From Blasia pusilla (Eukaryota > Marchantiophyta > Marchantiopsida > Blasiales), in NCBI GenBank assembly GCA_050084515.1, contig CM114275.1, positions 434,001-498,000 of the forward strand: DNA of 64,000 nucleotides, given 5' to 3'. The notes under the pieces were generated by a model. It did no database searches and had not been told where the DNA came from. It saw nothing but the letters and a program-made list of their open reading frames with translations. Below are positions 12,901 through 21,592 of the stretch, one piece after another (the first letter of the stretch is position 1; each line of letters starts with the position of its first letter). A program made the translations under genes and the position numbers.

Positions 12901-14014
12901 CCTGTAGTCAGAGAGTCCTCAATGCACTTTGTGAGGAGGGACACCGCCATTGGTCTTTCCCCTCACCCAGTTTTCACAGCTCTACCAACACACACTATCT
13001 CCAAAAATTGTGATGAGAACTTGGAAAACTTCCCAACTTGAAAGCTTCCTCCCAGCCTCCAAGAAGAGACTGTACTCATTAAGTAGTGCCTGTCGTAGCC
13101 TTGCCACCATAGACCCCACACCCTGGTTGGACGGTGTTTGAGACTGGGATGGGTGTAGAGAGAGGAAGAAGTGAAGAAAGGTACCATATGAGAGAAGGGA
13201 GACACTTTCGTCTACTGTGCGTGCTGACCAAACAATGTGTCGGAGAGAGAGAGACTTTGATCCAGTTTACTTTGGGCTTGTAAAAATTTGACCTTTGATT
13301 GGTAGATGTTGAGGGAGCAAGTTGGCATACTATACCACAGAGTGAACACAAAGCAAGCTTCCTCTGATCACCATGTGTGGGAAACTGATCCGATATTCAA
13401 ATACAGGTATCCATCTAATCCTCTGAAATCTAGAGGATTTGGTCCAATTGTCTTCCAGACCAGTGCAATACGTGGTGTTCAGCTGGCGTATAACTGTAGA
13501 TACATAGCTTAACGATTTGAGGAGCTGGAATAGTGCACAATTAAATTCTGTTTTACCACTTATACTTGAACTTTTATCTCCAGTATACTCTTCAAGGCAG
13601 CATTTAGACGCTATAAAGCAGTAAAGGTGTCCTTAGACAACTTTACGCTCAGAAAACCAAACCGCAAGGGATATTTGGTAAGCTATGGGCTATATTATAG
13701 AAGGTAGCGCTAGCTTTGACAGTTGTCCTTCTCGAGCCTAAACCAACCTCTATATGGTGAGGTGCCTGAAGTGCATTTCTAGGATTGCTCCATCACTGAC
13801 GGTGCCACTAAAACCTGGAAACTGTTGAGACACGAGGATTCCCTGTAGTAATTCCCCATCAAGATTTTGTGTCTGCCGGACAAGAGTTCGGATACAGCAT
13901 TACACATTTGTTGACACAAATTGATGGATCCTGGACGATATCCCTGAGAATGATGATGATACGGTTGACTCTAAGCGAATATGTACAATTGCATCAAGAA
14001 AAACTTCATGCAGG
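9901..14014. other. Long stretch without a supported gene
   Basis: No ORF of recognisable family on either strand. Base composition rises from AT-rich (10100-12000) to near-genic after about 12000. The part from about 12900 may include the 3' untranslated or downstream part of the small minus-strand gene at 14015. A 75-bp tandem duplication at 11466-11615 is listed separately. Confidence 0.5.
11466..11615. repeat. 75-bp direct tandem duplication
   Basis: Two copies beginning atgaaggcttcatgtagatg (11466 and 11541), each followed by cattgaaggaggtacatttc and ctcttaggtgaca. Differences are few, so it is a young slippage or unequal-crossing event in non-coding DNA. Confidence 0.85.
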
Positions 14015-14888
14015 TCAGCTCTTCCGGATGGAGGCTTTCTTAGCAGTAGAAGGTGGTGCTCCAGACTTGGAGTACTCTTCAGAAGAACTGGGGGTCTCCA
14101 GAAACCTTTTGATTGGTGTCTCCCTGCCCATCACATAAAATACACCTGAGCATCTGCTTGTCCATCCCATAGCCCTTTGTGCACTCAACTTCACAACCAA
14201 AACCCTTCACGCCTGTAAAGAAACTGATAAATTCAACCCCAAGCGAGTCCTCGTTTAGGGTTTAGGGCCCACACACGGGTCCAGTTTACAACAGCATGAA
14301 CTAACAAAATCGCTAAACTCCTGAACACTACACATTCAGCTTTTGGACATCCCTCTTTCCCAGCCCATAACTCAAATTTGAAGTAGCAACCTTGCCATGT
14401 GTGCACTTGAAAGAAAGTGGGTTATCACCCCTTACGTGAACCTTAGAGAAAAATCACTACATAGGAGCTCCTGATGGCCCAGCATGGGCACAGAGACAAG
14501 GGAGAGAGACCGTGACCAATGGGTCCTCACAACTAAGAAGCAGAAGTGGTAGCTGTGCCATACCTGCTTTCCTTCACGACAAACCCATCGACGGTAGTAA
14601 CTGTCTCGAAGACTCGCCCTGAAACGTTTCAATCATGGAAAGGCTGTGAGTCACATTGCCTCAAATACTTACCCCAGATGAAGAGCATGGGGTTACCACC
14701 TTGGCTGAAAAAAATAGATCCAGGCGAAACCATCATCTCTTCTCAACGAGAGCTTCCAATGCAAATGCCTCTCACCTGTTCCTGCCAGATTTTTGCCCGA
14801 AAAGTACTTGTGGTTGATGCGGCGCAAGTAATCTCTCTCGTAGATCCTGTACTTGGCGGAATACTCTGCTGCTTCCTTGGCAGCATCG
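14015..14888 (-). CDS. Small spliced gene, conserved-looking C-terminal part, family not named
   Basis: Three exons join in phase on the minus strand: 14888-14776, 14618-14564 and 14123-14015. Acceptors are acgcag, tttcag and gggcag; donors are gtgag and gtatgg. The joined reading frame has no stop before TGA at 14015-14017. The encoded part begins DAAKEAAEYSAKYRIYER, goes on through a Lys/Tyr-rich stretch and TVTTVDGFVVKE, and ends with a Ser/Pro/Lys-rich tail (SGAPPSTAKKASIRKS). The start exon is upstream of 14888 and I could not identify it; a 15100-15500 leader with CT-rich tracts is plausible. Phase-matched splicing across three exons is good evidence for a real gene. The compact YxxYExxYLRxI block looks conserved, but I cannot assign a function. 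No membrane segment or signal peptide is visible in this part. Confidence 0.55.
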
Positions 14889-15359
14889 CTGCGTACATGC
14901 GTGCAGAAAGACAGACAAGATGGGGCTGAGATCTTTCAAATCTCTCTTGAGGTGGTGGTGGTGGTAAGCATGAGGTCTAAAACATGTTACTACTCTGTGA
15001 CAGTGAAAGCTTCGCAGCAGCTGAGATGGACAGAGAGTACCAAGCAATCTAGTACCTACAACTATAGCAAGCGCTTCCAAATGGTTTCGACATTCAACCA
15101 ATAATCCATCATTGCTTAGAATTGCAACTGTGTTCCGCTCTTGTTGTTGCAGAGCCACAGATGCATATGCTTTTGTTGTTGTGCTTGCGTGCGTGTGCCA
15201 CCGTTCCTCGAGGATCCAAGGGCGAAACGGTTTGTGGGTATGCGGTGCTTCACGCAGTTCTTGATAAGTCAATCCTCCTCTCCTGCAATGTATCAAGGCC
15301 CGCGCCGTCTGACTTCTGCCTCTCGTCCAGAAAATTGGCAGCGATATCACGGCTCTAGA

Positions 15360-15520
15360 AAACGCAGTTCAATTTTCAACAGCTATTGTCCCATTCTTCC
15401 TCTCTCTCCAGAGATCTCGAATACAGAAAATACAGTTCAATTTTCAACAGCTTTTCTCCAATTCTTTCTTTCTTTTTTTCTCTCTCTCTCAGACTGCGAA
15501 TCAGAATCTATACTATAATG
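15360..15520. repeat. CT-rich leader-like region with a short direct repeat
   Basis: The word cagttcaattttcaacagct occurs near 15365 and again near 15433, each followed by CT-rich DNA ending in a run of tctctc near 15480. It lies upstream of the minus-strand gene at 14015 and may be its promoter or first-exon region. Confidence 0.4.
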
Positions 15521-16258
15521 TGAGGAGGGGGGTTACTTAATATGGTAATTTTGTTTCCTTAAAGAAAATAAGCTCCTCCCCAAGTAGATGTCTCAACTTC
15601 CTTCTTAGAGACATAACAACCAAAAATATTTGAGGACAAGCCTAACTCCCTGCAACCACATATTTGAATGTCTTAAATTCAGATTTGATTTAGGTAATAA
15701 AAGTAAGGAGCTAAAGTAGCCATTTGCGTTGGGACAAACGTCAAAACAGTATTCAAAGAGTTATGTGTGCACCATACAATGACACCTCTTAATGCTATTA
15801 TCTCTAGAAACGGACACTTACAAGCATCTGAGCTGCTTAAGTGCAAACAAATGCTTGGCTTGAGTTATTTTGGAGAAGGAAGTGGAGGCAGAATAGGGGG
15901 ATCTACCATTTCGAGAGAGGAGGGAGTGGAACTGCAACGAAATCATAATAGAGACAACCTCGGAAGAATTTGCAAGCACTCGTGGTAAGAATTTGGAAGC
16001 TCCTTGTGCATATCGGTGTAGCTCATAATTCATTTTGACTTTAGAATTCCTCGCTTGATTATTATGCATGTCTCCACTTTGTTTTTTGGGCCTAGACTCC
16101 ACTACATGGAAGTAAGGGCGAGCGAGTTAGAAGTGGAGATTTGACAGTTTAATTCATCTGCTCATCGCCGATACCTCATTGTTACGAATATGTTCCTTAC
16201 TCAAGCCGTTCTCCATGTCTTTTTTCCTGATAACACACTTGCGGTATTGTTCACTCAG

Positions 16259-16912
16259 TGAAGGATGCTGCAAACAAGGTAGCGGACAACATTAAGAGCG
16301 GTTTCAATCAGGCTGGAAACTTTGTAACCGACGCCACTGAAAAGATTAAGGTAAGCGCAGAAGATGTATCGGAGATCGTGAAGGATAAGTCGAGCGAAGG
16401 CTCGCGAAATCTGGTCGTGAAACGATTCGATAATGTTGGTGACCACGCTAGGTCTACCAAAGAAGGATCTCAAGAACGAGGCCGAGAGTGTGAAGGTAAG
16501 CCATCATCTTCCATTTAAAAGCCGATGTCGACTCTCACATGGAAAGCTTGCGCTACATATCATACGAATTGCGGAAGTCAAAAATTCCAAAGTATTGATG
16601 TACTTGTTCCTATCATTTTTAATTTGGAACAGGAGAAGGCGGTTGACCAGGCCAAGAATTCTAGCGATGAATTGAAGAAATTTTTTGACCAGGCCACTAG
16701 AAATGCTCAAGACTCGAGCAAAGACTTGCATCGGAAGGTTGAGAATGCTGAAGAAGATTTGAAGAACAAGTTCAACGATTCCGTCGGCAAGGTTCAGAAC
16801 TCGGGGGAGAACTTGCAATCGAAGGTCGAGCACGCTGGAGATGGGTTGAAGCAAAATTTCAAGAAAGTTACAGGCGAGGCACAGGAGATAGGAAGAGACG
16901 TCCAATCCAATC
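16259..16912 (+). pseudogene. LEA-like amphipathic protein, partial and frameshifted
   Basis: Exon A (16259-16495) follows an acceptor (ttcactcag) and ends at a good donor (AAG|gtaagc). Exon B starts after the acceptor ggaacag at 16633. Phases agree at this intron. The product is hydrophilic and rich in Lys, Asp, Glu, Ala and Asn, with repeated 11-residue-like amphipathic helices (DQAKNSSDELKKFFDQATRN, then HRKVENAEEDLKNKFNDSVG), as in late-embryogenesis-abundant or apolipoprotein-like plant proteins. Such proteins protect membranes or proteins during drying. Within exon A the frame shifts by one near 16450-16460, around the A-rich word accaaagaagg, so the gene is broken or carries a sequence error. 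The N-terminal exon and a clean C-terminus are not visible. It is followed at once by other gene fragments. Confidence 0.5.
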
Positions 16913-17167
16913 ATACGCGAATTCATTCATTCATTATCCCGGTACATTACGCAGTCCAACGTCGCTCATCTAATATGGTTATTTTTTTTTCTCTCTCTCT
17001 CTCTCTCTGTGCGAGCATTCATAGTCAGCGAAACCCGTTCGTCAATTGACCTGTGGTGAGTCTCAAGAGCTCATGCTCCTGAATTGCTGAGAGAAAGGGA
17101 CCACCATCACCCGGCTTCCATCTCCACCATCACCCGAAAGCAACATGAGCAACAACACTATGCTCCC

Positions 17168-17284
17168 CTTAGCATTTGTGTGCGTAGAGCTTATGTGCTG
17201 GAAGATTCCTACAATCAACTGCAAATGCGCACTCCAAAAGAATTGAAAGGACGTTTGACTGTACAGTTCCAGGGTGAAGAAGAG
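17168..17284 (+). pseudogene. Fragment of a UPL1/2-type HECT ubiquitin ligase domain
   Basis: About 39 residues (ICVRRAYVLEDSYNQLQM, then LKGRLTVQFQGEE) match the start of the HECT domain of plant UPL1/UPL2-type E3 ligases. The match stops after the QGEE motif. What follows up to 17460 is open but not HECT, so this is a single-exon fragment. The catalytic Cys lobe is absent. It sits between the LEA-like remnant and the LRR fragments. Most likely a captured exon. Confidence 0.7.
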
Positions 17285-17488
17285 TTTCGTCCTCTAAGCC
17301 CCAAAGAGTTCAAACTCGAGCTCCTTCACATTCGTGTGCATAATCGAGCAGGCCCCAAACGCAAATTTATCACGAAGGTCGCAGCATGCAAGTTGCAAAT
17401 GCTCAAGAGTGGGGACGGTCAAGTGCTTCAGAGCTCTACGGGTCCCGGTTGCCGGTCAATGTACTTGCAACTTTCTAACCGTAACGTC

Positions 17489-18300
17489 CTCGATCATCAT
17501 AGTAGCTCAGTCTTTGCCACCCACCCTTCCTCGAATCAGATATCTTTCGATAATGTGAGTTCCTCCAACATCAAACAACATTGCCCGATTGTCGCAATGC
17601 CTCGTGAAGCTAGCCTCGCAACCTATGAGCTCAAGCTTCATTAGACGCCGGCGACTTCTTGCCGTAATCGTCAATCCTACATCCGAAACGAGCATCCGCT
17701 AAGCCCTTCTACCATGCCCACTAATCACAAGATCTGCACATTTTGGAATTTCGCTCACAGCAGAGATATCGTCTCATCGAGCATCGATGTATCTCAAGCA
17801 AGCTCTTGCAAAGAATGGACATCCTTCCGCCACTCGGACAACGAGGCGTGGATAACCGTAATGTCCTCGGACAATGTCATAGTAGCTAGATGTCGCCATC
17901 CACCCTTCCTAATCCTATCTTTGGATAATGTGAGTTCCTCCAACATCAAACAACATTGCCCAATTGCTGCAATGCCTGTGAAGCTAGCCTCGCAACCAAT
18001 GAGCTCAAGCTTCATTAGACGTCGGCAGCTTCTTGCCAGAATCTTCAATCCTACATCCATAAACGAGCATGTGCTAAGCCCTTCTACCGTGCCCACTAAT
18101 TGCAAGATCTGCACATTCTGGAATTTTGCTACAGCAGATATCGTCTCATCAGAGCACTGTATCTCAAGCTCCTGCAGCAATGGACATCCTTCCGCCAGAC
18201 TCACCAACGAGACGTGGATACTTGGGAGTTTCATATACCCCGTCCTGCATGAACTTCTGAACTGCCAGTGTCTAGAGGGACCACCATCACCCGACTTCTC
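17489..18300 (-). pseudogene. Leucine-rich-repeat (FBL/AMN1-like) gene fragment in two tandem copies
   Basis: On the minus strand, 18230-17860 encodes LRR units with the F-box/LRR (AMN1-type) look: LAEGCPLLQELEIQC, then LARSCRRLMKLELIGC, then QCCLMLEELTLS. A second copy, more broken, lies at about 17800-17489 and repeats the same units (RSRRRLMKLELIGCEASFT). Copy spacing is about 370 bp and nucleotide similarity is high, including ttcctccaacatcaaacaac in both. No F-box is visible, and stops and frameshifts separate the copies. In this class LRRs bind substrates of SCF ubiquitin ligases. The duplicate next to a HECT fragment is notable, but both are dead fragments. Confidence 0.7.
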
Positions 18301-18469
18301 CAAAGACATAGAGAGCAGAGCATATTGAAAAAGCTCTGGACGCTTCTGTTGAGAAGCTAGAGCAACGTCTATCCTCGTGTAAAGAGCGAACCGCACACCT
18401 ACCAAAGACCTCGTGACGATATGTAATCGTCTCACTATGCCCTTTGAATTGCACCAATAGGCGGCCCAA

Positions 18470-18580
18470 CATATTCCTGCGCGCAACACATTCTGCCAGG
18501 AGCGGGGTTCGAACCCGGCCCACCTGGCCCGCACTTCACGACTCGGCCTTACTCACATAGCCCTGCTATATGTCAGGGAC
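18470..18580 (-). mobile_element. Possible tRNA-derived SINE fragment (pol III box B)
   Basis: The minus strand contains gggttcgaaccc flanked by gtgggcc and cgctcctggcag, which resembles a box B region of a tRNA-derived SINE. A loose box A-like word lies about 30 bases upstream on the same strand. I see no poly-A or T tail and no target duplication, and the box B word is self-complementary, so strand and identity are uncertain. Confidence 0.25.
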
Positions 18581-18814
18581 TAGGGGCATGGGGTCATTTA
18601 AGTGCGCCATACTAGGGGGACTTCGGCTTTTACTTATGAAAATCTTTTTTCTTATGCTCTTATTTGGTCTTTATTATTTGAGTCTTATGAAATTATATTA
18701 GTAGTTATGTTTTTTTACTTGAATTATCTAATTATATTGAAAATTTAATATGATCTTTTTAAATTTGTAGTGAATAATATTGTATATGGGGAGTGAGGCT
18801 AACTAGCTTACGCC

Positions 18815-19243
18815 ATGTCAACTCTCTCATCGAGATGCAAGAGGCCGATAATTGTGGAAGAAATTGTAATAAATAGGAGTCCTGAATATTTGGTAGAGAG
18901 AGTTGAATATAGATTTTCATTATCTCGCTCTGAACGAAAACGAAAATTGTTTGATGGGGACCCTAAATTTTTTGCTCCTATTTCAAATGGTTTCAATGAG
19001 ACTCAAGAGGTTAGAGAAGTCTCAATAGGCGAGGAAATTGTGATTACTCTCAATAGTAATGAGAGATACTCTGTAGATATTTGTCCTGGTCTTGAAGAAC
19101 TTGACGATGGAGAATATTCTTCCACTTCCCTCTATGATTCCGAGGGATGGTATGTTGGTGATGAGTTCGACCTGGAATATAGGTGTATGGATTATGGGGA
19201 TTTAGACATAAGTGCAGATAGTCGAGATATTGGAGATAAGTAG
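18815..19243 (+). CDS. ORF of unknown function at the left end of the Helitron
   Basis: 142 codons with ATG and stop, acidic and hydrophilic (IEP low by eye), beginning MSTLSSRCKRPIIVEEIVI. It contains SPEYLVERV, which echoes the SPEYVPSPI repeats in the next ORF. Composition equals the rest of the Helitron. It may be a 5' exon of the Rep-helicase gene or an accessory protein. No recognised domain. Confidence 0.35.
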   Translation: MSTLSSRCKRPIIVEEIVINRSPEYLVERVEYRFSLSRSERKRKLFDGDPKFFAPISNGFNETQEVREVSIGEEIVITLNSNERYSVDICPGLEELDDGEYSSTSLYDSEGWYVGDEFDLEYRCMDYGDLDISADSRDIGDK

Positions 19244-19519
19244 CCTAGAGAGTACTATCTATTGTGTATATCCAATTAATCATCAAATCCATGTTTGTTT
19301 TGTTCTCAGATATGTTTGTTTGAGATTGTTGAGTTGAGCAAACGATCAAGTTTCATTTCTTTGGGAGTGGAGTGACTCAAAAAAGTAAGTCTTCTCTGCT
19401 AGTGTTCTAATATTCAGGTGTGGAGATTTAGTATCCTTTTCTATTGAGTGTTTCTTTCATTATTTTGAAATATTTCTTTAATTTAAATAATTATGTGGAT
19501 AATGCAAGATACTTTATAA

Positions 19520-20095
19520 ATGAGTGTTGACGAATTACGCTATAGCGATGGTGAGTTCCACGTTCCTCTTGATGAACAAGAAAGGGATTATACACCTATA
19601 GATGCTGACGTCATAGAGGTGATACAAATAGCAAGTCCGGAGTATGTCCCCTCGCCGATCGTTGAAAATAGGAATAATGCTTCAAGTCCTGGCTATGTTC
19701 CATCGCCGATTTTTGAAAATATGGATAAGGCTTTAAGTCCCAACTATGTACCATTGCCAATTTGCAAAAATGGGATTAATGCTCCTAATGTTAGCATAAG
19801 CCCTTTGAGAAATGGTCAGAGTTGTAGTTATGATGAGAGTGCATCTAGGATTTTAACCACACCTGTGGTGAATCATCATTCTATTTCACAAGAAGTAGTT
19901 GGAGGTCAGGAGGGAGAAGGAGATACAGATTCCACACATGATTGCATCCCTTCGTCAGACCCTATAGCATCTAGCCATTCATTTGTACGTGATTGTTACG
20001 GGTCGGGGTCATGGGAAATTAGTGATTGTCATTCAATTTGCTCTGAGGACTCAAGTGAGATGAGTACGGCCGAGTCTCATTGCCCGTTAGAATGA
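19520..20095 (+). CDS. Acidic ORF with three SP-x-YVP repeats, Helitron-associated
   Basis: 191 codons. Residues about 34-92 hold three near-copies of a 23-residue unit (SPEYVPSPIVENRNNA, SPGYVPSPIFENMDKA, SPNYVPLPICKNGINA). The rest is Ser/Glu-rich. No known domain; probably an exon or accessory ORF of the Helitron. The repeats could be interaction or phosphorylation motifs (inference). Confidence 0.35.
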   Translation: MSVDELRYSDGEFHVPLDEQERDYTPIDADVIEVIQIASPEYVPSPIVENRNNASSPGYVPSPIFENMDKALSPNYVPLPICKNGINAPNVSISPLRNGQSCSYDESASRILTTPVVNHHSISQEVVGGQEGEGDTDSTHDCIPSSDPIASSHSFVRDCYGSGSWEISDCHSICSEDSSEMSTAESHCPLE

Positions 20096-20277
20096 TTTTC
20101 CTATTTCAGATTTTTATAAAAACTTCAGTTATGTGTAAATTTATTTTTTAATATAGATTATAATATTCAAAGACCAAATCTTGAGTTTAAGTTTTTTTTA
20201 CAAATTTTTCTCTTTTTTTCTATTTTTTTATATATTGACAATACATATTTTGGTCGGATGGTTGATATTGTCACAAG

Positions 20278-21590
20278 ATGCATGAATCTCAAGAGGAACC
20301 ATCGAGGCGAAATGAAAAAAGACCATTCGCAGACATCACCAATGTAGTCTCTTTACCTAATGTGGAGCATGATCACCACATTTCATGTAGTGCTCCATCT
20401 TCTATACGGATTTCGGAGGAAACAGAGAAGCTTGCATATAAGAAGGTTAGAAGGGTTGCTTCTCAAAGAAACAGAAGGGCGCTTCATGATATGCAATTTG
20501 TAACTCATTCAACGACTTTGTCATCTCCAATGTAAGGATACTTAGCATTATGATTATAGAATGATATCGTAACCATATGTGCACACTCTAGATTTGTTGT
20601 GTGACTTTAATATCTTTCATGTTTGTGATGTAGACTTCCAAATCCATCGAACCCGAAACGATTACGTGATATACATCAAATTGTGAGAGCTCAAGGACAA
20701 AAGCGAAGACATGCTAAATTAGTTGAATTGAGATCTATTGAAGCTGTTGTGAATGTTCCATTGATGGAAGAATTACAACCACCCATCATCGATGGCTCAC
20801 CGGCGCAAATACTAGAAAGTATTATTTATGTATAACATTTCTATTTTTATTATAATAATAGTTATAAATTTTTTTCGTATTATGACTTTTTTTATTGTTT
20901 GTTCACGTTGGTAGCAACACCTTCCAATGGAAATCTTCATGCTTTAATAGACTCTACATCGTTTCCAATGTATGTTTCATCCACTCATTAATTTCTTTCT
21001 TTTTATTGGTTTTTTTTAATTTAATTATTTTGACTTGATTCTTATTAATATTGTTTTTCTCAGTCTTCCACTTCCGTCCAACCCTCGGGGATTACATGCT
21101 ATGCTTCAAGTTGCACGAGCACAAGGCCAGAGAAGAAGGCACCATAATTTGGCCCATGCGAATGTTTATCAATTGTCTGTGAATCTTCTTCCTAGAGAGG
21201 AAGTCGAGGCTATGACTACTAATGACTTTCATACTCAAGCTAATACAAGGTATGCTTTACATACTTTTATTATTGATGCTTCCTACTTGGTTTTAAATTT
21301 TTATGAATGATTTCTAATAACAATTTTTTCTGCAGGCCAATTATGGTACATCATGAAGTTGAAGCTATTCCAAACTCTGGGATTGTGGTCTTTCCATCTC
21401 CAATGTATATTTCTAAACTATATACTCAAATTTAATAGATATATGTTTTAATGTATATTCATTCTTATTATAATCATATATATTAATTTCTTAACCTCTG
21501 CTTGCAATCTTCCAGTTCCTACCAATCCTCTACGATTATCTCACATGCTTCAAGTTGCTCGAGCTGAGGGCCAAAGAAGATGACATGCTC
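20278..21590 (+). CDS. Helitron upstream exons with a repeated basic module
   Basis: An ORF at 20278-20535 encodes a basic stretch (KKVRRVASQRNRRAL). Three later exons, each preceded by a pyrimidine tract and AG, encode the same module: LPNPSNPKRLRDIHQIVRAQ with GQKRRH (about 20635-20740), LPLPSNPRGLHAMLQVARAQ with GQRRRH (about 21062-21160), and a version LPVPTNPLRLSHMLQVARAE with GQRR then a TGA (about 21513-21585). The introns between them are short and AT-rich and also look alike. The pattern is a triplicated exon giving tandem basic modules upstream of Rep, likely DNA-binding or nuclear targeting (inference). Confidence 0.5.
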
Positions 21591-21592
21591 AT

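Noticed and set aside
18470-18580. A functional tRNA gene at the box B-like word
   Set aside because: No cloverleaf can be folded around it: acceptor and D arms are missing.
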